Below, one piece after another: positions 24,707 through 33,336 of a DNA stretch of 64,000 bases. The position numbers and the translations under genes were made by a program. The DNA lies in the NCBI RefSeq assembly GCF_030246905.1, contig NZ_CP126741.1, positions 3,038,001-3,102,000 on the forward strand, written 5' to 3'. Positions within the stretch are counted from its first letter, which is position 1. Each line of letters starts with the position of its first letter. The notes under the pieces are model-generated. The model was not told where the DNA came from. It ran no database searches and was given only the letters and a program-made list of their open reading frames with translations. Origin of the DNA: Microbacterium sp. zg-Y818 (lineage in GTDB: Bacteria > Actinomycetota > Actinomycetes > Actinomycetales > Microbacteriaceae).

Positions 24707-25282
24707 ATGACCCACACGCTCGACCGCACCACCGACGCCCCCATCCTCGACGTCCTCTCCGCCCGCCGCAGCACGCGCGTCTTCGACGCCGAGGCATCCA
24801 TCGACGAAGCCGCCCTCGCCAGTGCCCTCGAAGCCGCACGCTGGGCGCCGTCGGCCAACAACTCCCAGCCCTGGCGTTTCATCGTCGCGCGACGGGGCAC
24901 CCCCGAGCACGCTGCGATCCTCGACACGCTGATGGGCTTCAACCAGGCATGGGCCGGTGCGGCATCCGCACTGGTCGTCTTCGCCGCGGTCACGAGCCAC
25001 GAGGGGACGCCCCTCGCCTGGGCCGCCTACGACACCGGCCAGGCGGCCGCGCACTTCACGGTGCAGGCGCACGCCGCCGGCCTGCACACCCACCAGATGG
25101 GCGGATTCGACCGCGACGCACTCGCGACCGCATTCGAGCTCGCCCCGGAACTCTCCCCCGTGACCGTCATGGCCGTCGGCGCGCTCGGCGACATCGCGTC
25201 GGCCCCCGAGGCGCTGCGCGAGCGCGAGAACGCTCCGCGCGTGCGGCTGCCGCTGACGGACCTGCTCGCCGCCGACGCCTGA
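24707..25282 (+). CDS. Nitroreductase family protein
   Basis: A 191-residue FMN-dependent nitroreductase-fold protein. The N-terminal RRSTRVFD (Arg cluster binding FMN phosphate) is followed by EAARWAPSANNSQPWRFIVARR, the signature flavin-binding segment. YDTGQAAAHFTVQAHAAGLHTHQMGGFDRD provides the second flavin contact, and the C-terminus has MAVGALGDIA. It would reduce nitroaromatics, quinones or other oxidants with NAD(P)H. The ATG at 24707 is supported by the conserved domain start; upstream in-frame codons derive from the repeat-rich spacer. A strong terminator follows the stop. Confidence 0.92.
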   Translation: MTHTLDRTTDAPILDVLSARRSTRVFDAEASIDEAALASALEAARWAPSANNSQPWRFIVARRGTPEHAAILDTLMGFNQAWAGAASALVVFAAVTSHEGTPLAWAAYDTGQAAAHFTVQAHAAGLHTHQMGGFDRDALATAFELAPELSPVTVMAVGALGDIASAPEALRERENAPRVRLPLTDLLAADA

Positions 25283-25290
25283 GCGCGGAG

Positions 25291-25326
25291 CACGAGGGGC
25301 CGGGGCGCGCGCCTCGGCCCCTCGTG
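25291..25326 (+). terminator. Terminator of the nitroreductase gene
   Basis: Perfect 12-bp arms CACGAGGGGCCG (25291-25302) and CGGCCCCTCGTG (25315-25326), flanked by a further complementary pair GAGCGCGG / CCGCGCTC (25281-25288 and 25331-25338). Confidence 0.85.
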
Positions 25327-25386
25327 GCATCCGCGCTCCGCCGAATCCAGCCATCGCGGCTTGTCTCCGCGGCTTCCGATCGTCGT

Positions 25387-25440
25387 GAGCGTAGGAGATG
25401 ACGCGAAGGGAGGAGCCCCGGCCCAGCCCTTCCTACGCTC
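25387..25440. repeat. REP-like element with inverted ends, copy 1
   Basis: The ends GAGCGTAGGA (25387-25396) and TCCTACGCTC (25431-25440) form a perfect inverted repeat. The left 28 bp (25388-25415) match 62037-62064 at 26 positions, so the two loci hold copies of one element. Confidence 0.7.
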
Positions 25441-25528
25441 GCCGCTTCGCCTGCACCCGCCCCGGGCGCCGACAACGTCCACGAAGTCTCGAACCGCGCG
25501 CACGCCACGCGAGCGTCGCGGAGGCCCC

Positions 25529-25558
25529 TCTCACTCGGCACCAGGAATACTCACTCGG
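25529..25558 (+). repeat. Dispersed repeat, one full and one truncated copy
   Basis: Full copy GAATACTCACTCGG at 25545-25558. A remnant CTCACTCGG at 25530-25538 is in register exactly 20 bp upstream. Confidence 0.8.
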
Positions 25559-25628
25559 TAGCCGGACGCACACTGTAGACGGCGAGCCGCGGGCGCACCA
25601 GTGCGCGCATACCGGGCGCGCGGCTGGT

Positions 25629-25634
25629 TATCGT
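25629..25634 (+). promoter_or_regulatory. Probable -10 box of the type III PKS operon
   Basis: TATCGT, five bases before the ATG at 25640; probably a leaderless transcript. Confidence 0.4.
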
Positions 25635-25639
25635 GAACC

Positions 25640-26779
25640 ATGGCCACCAGCGTCTTGTCGATCGGAACCGCGGTCCCGCCGACACGGCTGGCGCAGCAAG
25701 ACGTGCGCGACCTGTTCATCGCCCAGCCCGGCGCCAGCCGGCTCACGCAGCGTCTCATCGGCGCCGCCTTCGACGCCTCCGGCATCGAAAGCCGCCACAC
25801 GGTGCTGGCCGAGTTCTCGGGCGAAGTCCCCGAGACGCCCTCCGGCATCCCGGTGATCGACGAATCCGGGCGCATCCTGTCCCCGTCCACCGGGGCACGC
25901 AACGCCGAGTACATAAGGCAGGCGCCGCCCCTGTTCGCCGCAGCGGCGGATGCCGCGATCCGCGGCGCCGGCATCGCCCCCGACCAGGTCACCCACGTCG
26001 TGACCGTCTCGTGCACCGGCATGTTCGCCCCCGGGCCGGATTACCGCCTGGTGCGAGACCTCGGCCTGCCGGTGACGGTCGAGCGGTACCACCTCGGTTT
26101 CGTCGGCTGCGCGGCTGCCCTTCCCGGGCTGCGCACGGCGGCCCGCATCTGCGCCGGCGACCCCGACGCCGTCGTGCTGGTCGTGTGCGCCGAGCTGTGC
26201 ACGCTCCACTTCCGCGTCTCGGAGGACCCCCAGCAGATCGTGTCGTCGTCGGTGTTCGCCGACGGAGCCGCCGCCGCGATCGTCAGCGCGGATCCGTCGC
26301 TGCGGGGCGCGCAGTGGCTGGAGCTCGAGAGGTTCGCCACCGCGGTGACCGACGACGGCGAACACGACATGGCCTGGACCGTCGGCGACGAGGGCTTCGA
26401 GATGGTCCTGTCCGCGGAGGTCCCCCGCATCATCGGCCGCGAGATCCGCGGCGCCGTCGCCCGGTTCCTCGGCGACGACGACGTGGACGCCTGGGCCGTG
26501 CATCCCGGGGGCCGCAGCGTGCTGGACCGCGTCGAGTCGGGCCTGGAGCTGCCGGCATCCACCCTGGAGGTGTCGCGGCGCATCCTGCGCGACTACGGCA
26601 ACATGTCCAGCGCCACGATCCTGTTCATCCTGCGCGAGTTCCTCAACGGCACCGGCACCGGCACCACCCCCGATGCCCGACGCATCGCGACCCTCGCCTT
26701 CGGCCCCGGGCTCACGGTCGAGTCGGCGCTCGTCACGCGCCGCACGGCAGAAGCCCCGGACGCCCCGGAAACCCCGTGA
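25640..26779 (+). CDS. Type III polyketide synthase (chalcone/alkylresorcinol synthase family)
   Basis: A 379-residue homodimeric condensing enzyme that extends a CoA starter with malonyl-CoA and cyclises the product. The catalytic triad of the family is complete: Cys157 in YHLGFVGCAAALPGL, His288 in AVHPGG and Asn321 in DYGNMSSATILF. VVTVSCTGMFAPGPDY and AELCTLHFR match bacterial members rather than plant chalcone synthases. A methyltransferase and an FAD hydroxylase follow in overlapping reading frames, and a UbiA prenyltransferase converges from the other side. This organisation recalls the Streptomyces srsABC phenolic-lipid operon. The product is probably an alkylresorcinol or pyrone tailored to a quinone; starter length is not readable. 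Confidence 0.93.
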   Translation: MATSVLSIGTAVPPTRLAQQDVRDLFIAQPGASRLTQRLIGAAFDASGIESRHTVLAEFSGEVPETPSGIPVIDESGRILSPSTGARNAEYIRQAPPLFAAAADAAIRGAGIAPDQVTHVVTVSCTGMFAPGPDYRLVRDLGLPVTVERYHLGFVGCAAALPGLRTAARICAGDPDAVVLVVCAELCTLHFRVSEDPQQIVSSSVFADGAAAAIVSADPSLRGAQWLELERFATAVTDDGEHDMAWTVGDEGFEMVLSAEVPRIIGREIRGAVARFLGDDDVDAWAVHPGGRSVLDRVESGLELPASTLEVSRRILRDYGNMSSATILFILREFLNGTGTGTTPDARRIATLAFGPGLTVESALVTRRTAEAPDAPETP

Positions 26780-27549
26780 CCCTGCGCGAGCGCGACACGG
26801 CACTGCGGGAACTCATGGACGACCCGCACTGCGATCCGCGGCGATTGGATGCCACGCTCCGCCGTTTCGGCACCGTCAACCGGCTCATCTCGGGCTGGGG
26901 AGGCATCTACCGCACGCACCTGCGCCCGCACCTGACAGGGCTCGGTCGCCCCGCACGCGTGCTGGATCTCGGCTGCGGCGGCGGCGACCTCGTCGGGCGG
27001 CTGGCGGGGCTCGCCCGGCGCGACGGCCTGCAGGTGCAGTGGCTGGGGGTCGACCCCGACCTCCGCGCGCACGCTGTGGCCCGCACGAGGGAGCGCGACG
27101 ACGTGCGGTTCCGCAGCACCGACTCGACGGCGTTGCGCGCCGAGGGCGAGCGGTTCGACGCGGTCGTCTCCAACCACGTGCTGCACCACTTGACCCCGGA
27201 GGAGCTGTCCGGGTTCGCGGCGGACTCGCTGGCGCTCTCGACCGGGCCGGTCCTGCACGCCGACATCGCCCGCGGACGCCTGGCGTACGGTCTCTACGCC
27301 GTGGGGATCGCCCCGTTCGCCCCGGGCACGTTCCTCCACACCGACGGGCTGCGGTCGATCCGCCGCAGCTACCGGGCCGATGAGCTGCAGCTCGCGCTCT
27401 CGGTGACGGGGGACGCCGGGGGCGGTGCCGCGGGCGGTGTGGGCGCGGCCGTGGGCGGCGCAGCTCACGACCCGGCGGCCGCGCACCTCTGGCACGTCGA
27501 CAGCCCGGCCCCGTTCCGCCTGCTCGCCCGCGGGTCCGGTCATGCCTGA
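26776..27549 (+). CDS. Class I SAM-dependent methyltransferase
   Basis: A 257-residue enzyme with motif I VLDLGCGGGDLVGRLAGLA (about residues 58-76), acidic motif II WLGVDPD, and motif III/post I region FDAVVSNHVLHHLTPEEL. The N-terminal helical cap (RERDTALRELMDDPHCD...FGTVNRLISGWGGIYRTHLRPHL) is of the kind seen in quinone or phenolic O/C-methyltransferases. The GTG start overlaps the PKS stop (GTGA), so the two are translationally coupled. Its likely role is methylation of the PKS product. A Gly/Ala-rich insertion near residue 220 is unusual. Confidence 0.88.
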   Translation: MTLRERDTALRELMDDPHCDPRRLDATLRRFGTVNRLISGWGGIYRTHLRPHLTGLGRPARVLDLGCGGGDLVGRLAGLARRDGLQVQWLGVDPDLRAHAVARTRERDDVRFRSTDSTALRAEGERFDAVVSNHVLHHLTPEELSGFAADSLALSTGPVLHADIARGRLAYGLYAVGIAPFAPGTFLHTDGLRSIRRSYRADELQLALSVTGDAGGGAAGGVGAAVGGAAHDPAAAHLWHVDSPAPFRLLARGSGHA

Positions 27550-28699
27550 CGTGATCATCGTCGGGGCGGGCCCGGTCGGCACGTTCCTCGCCGCCGAGCT
27601 CGCCCGGCACGGGGTCGAGGCGGCGCTGTGGGATCGGCGCACGGCGACGGGCGGCGGAACGCGGGCGATCGGTCTGCACGCCCCGGTGCTCACCGCCCTC
27701 GAAGCCGGTGGTGCGACCGACCGCATCCTCCAGCGGGCGATGAAGGTGGATCGCGGCGAAGCCCGGAGCGGGGGGACCCTGCTCGGTGTCGTGCGATTCG
27801 ACCGGCTGGCGCAGCGGCATCCGTACGTCGCGACGCTCCCCCAGCCCGAGACCGAGGCGGCCCTGGCGGTCGGCGCTCCGGCGCCGGTGCGCGGCATGGC
27901 GGTCAGCGGCATCCAGGTCGAGGGTGGACGTCTGCGTGTGCGGGCGACGCACGACGACAGCACGCTCGAGACGACGGCGCCGCTCGTGGTCGTCGCCGGC
28001 GGAGCGGGCGCCCGGGGACTGGTGTTCCGACCGGGCATGCCGCGCGGCGGGGAGTACCCGGACCGCTATCTCATGTCGGATGCCGCCGTTCCCCCGCGCG
28101 ACGACACCGCCGTGGCGGTCGTGCATCTCGATGAACGCGGGGTGCTCGAGTCGTTTCCGCTGCCCGACGGCCGTCGCCGGTTCGTCGCATGGGACATCGG
28201 GGGCGCTGGCGGCAGCAGCGTGGACGACCATGACGACGACGCCCGCCTCGCGCGGCTGCGTGCGGCGCTGACCGCCCGCGGCGAGCACGAGGGGGCCGCG
28301 GCGATCACGGCGGCCGCATCGTTCCGCGTCCGGCGCGTGGTGGCGCCCCGACTGCGCCGCGGTCGGCTGTTCGCGATCGGCGACACCGCTCACGAGGTGA
28401 GCCCCATCGGCGGGCAGGGCATGAACCTCGGCCTCTTGGATGCCGCAGGCCTCGCGCCGCTGCTCGCGCGCTGGGTGCGCGAGGGTGCGGCACCGGAATC
28501 CGAGCTCGCCGCGTGGGAGCGCGACCGGGTGCGTTCGGCGCGGCGCGCGGCGCTGCTGGCGTCCGCGAACACGGGGCTCGGGCGACCTGTCGGGCCGGCG
28601 GTGCACGCCGTCCGGTCGCGGGCGATGCGCGTCGCCCTCGCGGCGGGAGGAACGCTGTTCGCCCGCGCGTACGCCATGGGGTTCGACGCCGCCGGCTGA
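27542..28699 (+). CDS. FAD-dependent monooxygenase (aromatic hydroxylase type)
   Basis: A 385-residue flavoprotein hydroxylase. The FAD ADP-binding motif VIIVGAGPVGTFLAAELARHG lies at residues 4-24, and the second FAD motif is RGRLFAIGDTAHEVSPIGGQGMNLGLLDAAGL (about 275-305) with the GD and P-x-G-x-G-x-N elements. The middle DG-type motif is weak. Such enzymes hydroxylate phenolic rings with NAD(P)H and O2; following the PKS and methyltransferase, it likely oxidises the resorcinol ring toward a hydroquinone/quinone. It overlaps the methyltransferase stop by 8 bases. Confidence 0.9.
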   Translation: MPDVIIVGAGPVGTFLAAELARHGVEAALWDRRTATGGGTRAIGLHAPVLTALEAGGATDRILQRAMKVDRGEARSGGTLLGVVRFDRLAQRHPYVATLPQPETEAALAVGAPAPVRGMAVSGIQVEGGRLRVRATHDDSTLETTAPLVVVAGGAGARGLVFRPGMPRGGEYPDRYLMSDAAVPPRDDTAVAVVHLDERGVLESFPLPDGRRRFVAWDIGGAGGSSVDDHDDDARLARLRAALTARGEHEGAAAITAAASFRVRRVVAPRLRRGRLFAIGDTAHEVSPIGGQGMNLGLLDAAGLAPLLARWVREGAAPESELAAWERDRVRSARRAALLASANTGLGRPVGPAVHAVRSRAMRVALAAGGTLFARAYAMGFDAAG

Positions 28700-28721
28700 C
28701 GCGGCCCGGACACCCGGCCCC

Positions 28722-28800
28722 GCGAATACTCACTCGACAGCGCGAATACTCACTCGACAGGCGAATACTCACTCGGCGGCGCGAATACTCACTCGGCGGC
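28722..28800 (+). repeat. Dispersed 20-bp-period repeat, four copies
   Basis: Cores GAATACTCACTCG start at 28724, 28744, 28763 and 28783 (20, 19, 20). The first two end CGACAG, the last two CGGCGGC. They fill the space between the convergent hydroxylase and UbiA genes, directly abutting the UbiA stop. Confidence 0.92.
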
Positions 28801-29637
28801 TCAGGGGACGAGGGAGGTGGGCGAACCGACCAGCTGCACCGCGAGGAGCAGGGCGGCGGCCATCACCAGGCGGAACACCGTGCGGTCGGGCGGACGCACG
28901 ACCACGCGCGCGACCGTCGCGAGGGCGAGCACGGCCACCGCGCCGAAGAGGATCCACGCCGGCGGGCCGAGCGCGCCGGCATCCGCCGCCCCCCACAGCA
29001 CCGCAGCGGCACCGGCGAGCACCGCGAGGCCCGCGAGCGCCGCAGCCGGGCGCGCGCCCATGCGGTGGGCGAGCCCGCGCACACCGGTGCGCCGGTCATC
29101 GTCGAGGTCGGGCAGCACGTTGGTCAGGTGCACGGCAGCGCCGAGCGCGCCTCCGGCAACCCATGCCCACCAGGCGGCGAGCGCGGGCGGCTGGGCGGAG
29201 AGGGTCGCGAGCGACGGGAAGACGCCGAAACTCACCACGAAGGGGACGATCGACACCGGCGTCGCCTTGAGGCCGGCGTTGTACGACCAGGCCGACGCGA
29301 GCGCGATGGCATGGGCGGCGAGCATGCCGACGCCGAGCAACGCCGAGAGCACCAGCGCCACCACGAGCGCCACGATCGCGGCGGTCCAGGCGGTGCGGGC
29401 TGAGACGTCGCCCCGCACGAGCGGCTTGTCGGTGCGCCCCACCTCGCGGTCACGGTCGCGGTCGATCGCATCGTTCGAGATACCCACCGACAGCTGTCCG
29501 CACAGCACCGCGAGGCCCAGCACGACGATGCGCCACGGCTCCAGTCCTGCGGCGACGCCGAGGGCCACCGCGAGCACCGTGACCACGACGGAGGGGCCGG
29601 GGTGCGAGGCGCCCCACAGCGCCCGAAGCGTGATCAC
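28801..29637 (-). CDS. UbiA-family prenyltransferase
   Basis: A 278-residue membrane protein with eight or nine helices. The first aspartate-rich motif is NDAIDRDRD (residues 55-63), binding Mg2+-prenyl diphosphate, and the second is the DLDDDRRTG region (about 175-183). Family members attach an isoprenoid chain to an aromatic or quinone head group. Placed convergently with the type III PKS operon, it may prenylate that product or serve a separate lipid/quinone pathway. A menA-type role is less likely because no menaquinone genes are nearby and the aspartate motifs belong to the general UbiA group. Confidence 0.88.
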   Translation of the reverse strand: MITLRALWGASHPGPSVVVTVLAVALGVAAGLEPWRIVVLGLAVLCGQLSVGISNDAIDRDRDREVGRTDKPLVRGDVSARTAWTAAIVALVVALVLSALLGVGMLAAHAIALASAWSYNAGLKATPVSIVPFVVSFGVFPSLATLSAQPPALAAWWAWVAGGALGAAVHLTNVLPDLDDDRRTGVRGLAHRMGARPAAALAGLAVLAGAAAVLWGAADAGALGPPAWILFGAVAVLALATVARVVVRPPDRTVFRLVMAAALLLAVQLVGSPTSLVP

Positions 29638-29662
29638 CCGTCGATGCTCTCACGACGACGAG

Positions 29663-29702
29663 CGGATGCCGCGCCCGCCCTGGCCGGGAGGCGCGGCATC
29701 CG
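29663..29702 (-). terminator. Terminator downstream of clpB
   Basis: Perfect 13-bp arms CGGATGCCGCGCC (29663-29675) and GGCGCGGCATCCG (29690-29702) with a 14-nt loop, beginning 7 bases after the clpB stop. The arms contain the abundant GGATGCC heptamer. Confidence 0.8.
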
Positions 29703-29709
29703 GGTCGTG

Positions 29710-31914
29710 TCAGTCGTCGAGCAGCTCGGCCTCGAGCACGTCGTCGTCCGCGGCGGGCGTGTCGGCCGGCCCCGCGCTGGTGAGCACGAGCGACGAACCG
29801 TCCGCGGCGACGTCCACGCGCACCAGGTCGCCGTCGTGCACCCCGCCGCCGAGGATCGCCATCGCCAGGCGGTCCTGGATCTCGGACTGGATGAGGCGGC
29901 GCAGCGGCCGCGCACCGAAGAGCGGGTCGTAGCCCCGCTCGGCGAGCCATGCCCGCGCGTCGGGAGTGACGGCGAGCGTCAGTCGGCGGTCCTTCAGGCG
30001 GCGCTGCAGCGCATCGACAGACAACTCGACGATCTGCGACAGGTCGTCCTCGGTCAGCGCCTGGAACACCACGACGTCATCGAGACGGTTGACGAACTCG
30101 GGCCGGAACGCCTGGCGCACGAGCCCGAGCACCTGCTCCTTCTTCTCTGCGAACGACAGCGTCGGGTCGATGAGGATCGGCGAGCCGAGGTTCGACGTGA
30201 GGATGAGGATCACGTTCTTGAAGTCGACCGTGCGTCCCTGGCCGTCTGTCAGACGGCCGTCGTCCATCACCTGCAGCAGCACGTCGAAGACCTCGGGGTG
30301 GGCCTTCTCCACCTCGTCCAGCAGCACCACCGAGTACGGGCGCCGACGCACCGCTTCGGTGAGCTGCCCGCCCTGCTCGTAGCCGATGTATCCGGGAGGG
30401 GCGCCGACCAGCCGCGAGACGGAGTGCTTCTCGCCGTACTCCGACATGTCGATGCGCACCATGGCGTGCTCGTCGTCGAAGAGGAACTCCGCCAGCGCCT
30501 TGGCAAGCTCCGTCTTGCCGACGCCGGTGGGACCGAGGAAGAGGAACGATCCGGTCGGCCGGTTGGGGTCGCTGATGCCGGCGCGCGAACGCCGCACGGC
30601 GTCGGACACCGCCTTGACGGCATCCCGCTGGCCGATGATGCGCTTGCCCAGCTCCTGCTCGAGGTGCAGCAGCTTCTCGGTCTCGCCCTGCAGCAGGCGG
30701 CCGAGGGGAATGCCGGTCCACGCCGAGATGACGGCGGCGATGTCCTCGTCGGTCACCTGGTCGCCCACCATGCGCTCGCCCTCGGCGCCCTCGGCCCGCT
30801 CGGCCTCCATCACCTGGCGCTCGAGAGCGGGGATCTCGGCGTACAGCAGCCGCGACGCGCGCTCGAGGTTGCCCTCGCGCTGTGCACGCTCGGCCTCGAC
30901 GCGGGCAGCGTCCAGCCTGGTCTTGAGGTCGCCGACGCGGTTGAGGGAGGCACGCTCGCGCTCCCACCGCGCCTGCAGCTCGGCGAGCTTCTCGCGCTCG
31001 GCCGCGAGGTTCTCGCGCAGGGCCGCGAGGCGCTCCTTCGACGCGGCATCCTTCTCCTTCTTCAGCGCCAGCTCCTCGAGCCCCAGCCGGTCGACGTGGC
31101 GGCGGAGCTCGTCGATCTCGAGCGGGGCGGAGTCGATCTCCATGCGCAGGCGCGACGCGGCCTCGTCGATGAGGTCGATGGCCTTGTCGGGCAGCTGACG
31201 CGAGGGGATGTAGCGGTTCGACAGCGATGCCGCCGCCACCAGCGCCGCGTCGGCGATGGCCACCTTGTGGTGAGCCTCATAGCGCTCCTTGAGGCCACGG
31301 AGGATCGCGATGGTGTCCTCGACGCTCGGCTCGCCCACGTAGACCTGCTGGAAGCGGCGCTCGAGCGCGGCATCCTTCTCGATGAACTCCCGGTACTCGT
31401 TGAGCGTCGTCGCGCCGATCATGCGCAGCTCGCCGCGGGCGAGCATGGGCTTGAGCATGTTGGATGCCGCGACCGAGCCCTCCCCGCCGCCCGCGCCCAT
31501 CAGCACGTGCAGCTCGTCGATGAAGGTGATGATGCGACCCTCGGACTCGGTGATCTCCTTGAGCACGCTCTTGAGGCGCTCCTCGAACTGGCCGCGGTAC
31601 ATCGCACCGGCCACGAGCGCGGAGATGTCGAGGGCGACGAGCTCCTTGCCCTTGAGCGAGTCGGCGACGTCACCGGCGACGATGCGCTGGGCGAGCCCCT
31701 CCACGACGGCGGTCTTGCCGACGCCGGGCTCGCCGATGAGCACGGGGTTGTTCTTGGTGCGGCGGGTGAGCACCTGGCTGATGCGGCGGATCTCGCTGTC
31801 ACGGCCGATGACCGGGTCGAGCTTGCCCTGGCGGGCGCGGTCGGTGAGGTTGATGCCGAACTGTTCGAGGGGGCTCTGCTGCTCCTCCTGACCGGGCATG
31901 GGTTGTGCGTTCAT
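29710..31914 (-). CDS. clpB: ClpB-type disaggregase lacking the N-terminal domain
   Basis: A 734-residue AAA+ protein that, with DnaK, extracts polypeptides from aggregates. NBD1 Walker [11 protein letters not shown] (residues 61-70) and Walker [10 protein letters not shown]; a long M-domain coiled coil of about 120 residues ([19 protein letters not shown] ... [14 protein letters not shown]); NBD2 Walker [15 protein letters not shown], pore loop and sensor regions [13 protein letters not shown]. The protein starts [27 protein letters not shown], so the usual 150-residue N domain is absent; the M domain distinguishes it from ClpC/ClpA. CAGGAG precedes the ATG at 31914. A HAIR operator lies about 30 bases upstream. 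Confidence 0.93.
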   Translation of the reverse strand: MNAQPMPGQEEQQSPLEQFGINLTDRARQGKLDPVIGRDSEIRRISQVLTRRTKNNPVLIGEPGVGKTAVVEGLAQRIVAGDVADSLKGKELVALDISALVAGAMYRGQFEERLKSVLKEITESEGRIITFIDELHVLMGAGGGEGSVAASNMLKPMLARGELRMIGATTLNEYREFIEKDAALERRFQQVYVGEPSVEDTIAILRGLKERYEAHHKVAIADAALVAAASLSNRYIPSRQLPDKAIDLIDEAASRLRMEIDSAPLEIDELRRHVDRLGLEELALKKEKDAASKERLAALRENLAAEREKLAELQARWERERASLNRVGDLKTRLDAARVEAERAQREGNLERASRLLYAEIPALERQVMEAERAEGAEGERMVGDQVTDEDIAAVISAWTGIPLGRLLQGETEKLLHLEQELGKRIIGQRDAVKAVSDAVRRSRAGISDPNRPTGSFLFLGPTGVGKTELAKALAEFLFDDEHAMVRIDMSEYGEKHSVSRLVGAPPGYIGYEQGGQLTEAVRRRPYSVVLLDEVEKAHPEVFDVLLQVMDDGRLTDGQGRTVDFKNVILILTSNLGSPILIDPTLSFAEKKEQVLGLVRQAFRPEFVNRLDDVVVFQALTEDDLSQIVELSVDALQRRLKDRRLTLAVTPDARAWLAERGYDPLFGARPLRRLIQSEIQDRLAMAILGGGVHDGDLVRVDVAADGSSLVLTSAGPADTPAADDDVLEAELLDD

Positions 31915-31942
31915 GGTTCTCCTGAAAGTCATGGGGCTCAAA

Positions 31943-31963
31943 CTTGAGCCGTTCTGACTCAAG
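31943..31963. promoter_or_regulatory. HAIR operator (HspR site) of clpB
   Basis: CTTGAGC-N7-ACTCAAG, differing from the consensus HspR-associated inverted repeat CTTGAGT-N7-ACTCAAG at one base. It lies 29-49 bases upstream of the clpB ATG. The HspR gene is in this window at 61580-62014. Confidence 0.9.
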
Positions 31964-32153
31964 TTTATCATCCGGGGGTCGATAGGTCGAGGGGAGGCGG
32001 GCGAACCGGCATCCCCTCGGCCGCCCGAAATGCGGGGATCTGCCGGAACGAGGGCCCGGATGCCGAGAATCGCCGCATCCGGGCAGATCCCCTTGCCCCG
32101 GCAACGGCAGCCGCAAAGGGCAACGGCAACGGCAGCCGCTGCGGACGCCCGGC
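31964..32153. other. Spacer upstream of clpB and downstream of the GlxA-type gene
   Basis: 190 bases without a gene. It contains an inverted pair CGGATGC..GCATCCG (about 32058-32084) and a direct repeat of CAACGGCAGCCGC; one or both may act as the terminator of the minus-strand GlxA-type gene. Confidence 0.4.
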
Positions 32154-33128
32154 TCAGGCGGCGGGCTCGGCCTCGGAGCGCGCACAGCTGAACCGCCGGC
32201 GATACGCCGTCGGCGTCATCCCGAGGGTGCGCGCGAAGTTCTGCCGCAGCACTGCGGCCGACCCGAACCCCGACTCGTCGGCGATGCGGTCCAAGCCGAA
32301 GTCGGTCTTCTCCAGCAGGCGCTGCGCGTGGATCAGGCGCTGCCGGCCCAGCCACGCGGCGGGGGTCGCGCCGAAGTCGGCCTTGAATCGGCGGGCGAAC
32401 GTGCGCGGTGACATGTGCGCGCGGGCGGCGAGCTGCTCGACGGTGAGGTCCTCGCGCAGGTTCGCCACCATCCAGTCGCTCACCGGGGCCAGCGAGTCGC
32501 CGGCGGCCACCGGCAGCGGCCGGGAGATGAACTGCGCCTGACCGCCGTCCCGCTGCGGAGGTACCACCATGCGCCGCGCGATCGTGTTGGTCATCTCGGC
32601 GCCGAGCTCCTGGCGGAGCAGATGCAGACAGGCATCCAGCCCCGCCGCCGTTCCGGCGCTCGTGATGATCCGCCCATCCTGCACGTACAGCACGTCGGGG
32701 TCGACCCGGATCTTCGGGTACGTGCGCGCCATCTCGTCGGTGTACATCCAGTGGGTCGTCGCGCGCCGACCGTCGAGCACGCCCGCCGCCGCCAGCACGA
32801 ACGAGCCGCTGCAGACGCTGAGCACCCACGCGCCGCGCGCGACCGCCCGGCGCACGACGTCGAGCACGCGCGGGTCGCTGCGATGCCACCACTCCCGCGG
32901 CACCGGCGAGATCACGACGAGGTCCGCCTCGTCGGCGAAAGCCAGGTCGGCGTCGACGTTGATCGAGAAGCCCATCTTCGACGGGATCGCGCCCGGCTCC
33001 GGCGTCACGATGCGGAAGTCGAACCTCGGGATGCCGTCGTCGGTGCGATCCAGCCCGAAGGCCTCGCACGCGACGCCGAACTCGAACGGGGCGAATCCCG
33101 GTTGCACGACGCACGCCACGGTGTTCAT
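32154..33128 (-). CDS. GlxA-type AraC regulator with DJ-1/PfpI domain
   Basis: A 324-residue transcription factor. Residues 1-190 are a DJ-1/PfpI-like sensor domain ([24 protein letters not shown]; nucleophile-elbow region [48 protein letters not shown]). Residues 210-315 hold two AraC helix-turn-helix units ([33 protein letters not shown] and [35 protein letters not shown]). Such proteins often activate catabolic genes in response to a small amide- or amine-containing ligand. It is divergent from a tiny membrane-protein gene. Confidence 0.92.
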   Translation of the reverse strand: MNTVACVVQPGFAPFEFGVACEAFGLDRTDDGIPRFDFRIVTPEPGAIPSKMGFSINVDADLAFADEADLVVISPVPREWWHRSDPRVLDVVRRAVARGAWVLSVCSGSFVLAAAGVLDGRRATTHWMYTDEMARTYPKIRVDPDVLYVQDGRIITSAGTAAGLDACLHLLRQELGAEMTNTIARRMVVPPQRDGGQAQFISRPLPVAAGDSLAPVSDWMVANLREDLTVEQLAARAHMSPRTFARRFKADFGATPAAWLGRQRLIHAQRLLEKTDFGLDRIADESGFGSAAVLRQNFARTLGMTPTAYRRRFSCARSEAEPAA

Positions 33129-33186
33129 GGCAGGAATGCTACGCGCGACGACCGGCCTGCCACTAGTGGCAGTTCTGCCACGAACG

Positions 33187-33192
33187 TAGCGT
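33187..33192 (+). promoter_or_regulatory. Probable -10 box of the 38-residue membrane protein gene
   Basis: TAGCGT, seven bases before the ATG at 33200. It supports the view that this small ORF is transcribed. Confidence 0.4.
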
Positions 33193-33199
33193 CACTGCC

Positions 33200-33316
33200 A
33201 TGATCGCCATCCTGCTCATCGCCGCTCTCGGCGTCGTGGCGCTGACCGCCACGGCCGTCGAGTTGCGGCGCGACGGCTACCGCCGCGTGCCGACAGACCC
33301 CACCCGCCTGCCCTGA
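33200..33316 (+). CDS. 38-residue single-pass membrane protein
   Basis: A very short ORF (ATG 33200, TGA 33314-33316). It has one N-terminal hydrophobic helix, MIAILLIAALGVVALTATAV, followed by a polar basic tail ELRRDGYRRVP ending DPTRLP. It fills the gap between the divergent GlxA-type regulator and a convergent glycosyltransferase and has a -10-like box seven bases upstream, as many real genes here do. Codon use is normal for the window. Function unknown; the DGYRRVP tail could be a conserved cytosolic motif worth searching. Confidence 0.65.
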   Translation: MIAILLIAALGVVALTATAVELRRDGYRRVPTDPTRLP

Positions 33317-33336
33317 GCCGCGAGGACGCCCGACCT

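Larger units (their letters stand above)
25327..25639. other. Gene-free spacer before the type III PKS locus
   Basis: About 310 bases with no convincing gene. It holds a palindrome-ended element (25387-25440), a region of no recognised content (25441-25520), a truncated and a full copy of the 20-bp-period repeat (25529-25558) and the promoter of the PKS gene (-10-like TATCGT at 25629). Hence most of it is repeat-derived. Confidence 0.7.

Noticed and set aside
28722-28800. Attachment site of an integrated element at the PKS locus
   Set aside because: The repeats here are members of the dispersed 20-bp family rather than a pair of direct repeats bounding the locus, and there is no integrase.
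31915-33114. An N-terminal extension fusing the GlxA region to ClpB
   Set aside because: The frame stays open upstream of the ClpB ATG, but the encoded residues do not resemble a ClpB N domain and are the shadow of the GlxA-type gene in another frame; the HAIR operator and promoter lie between.
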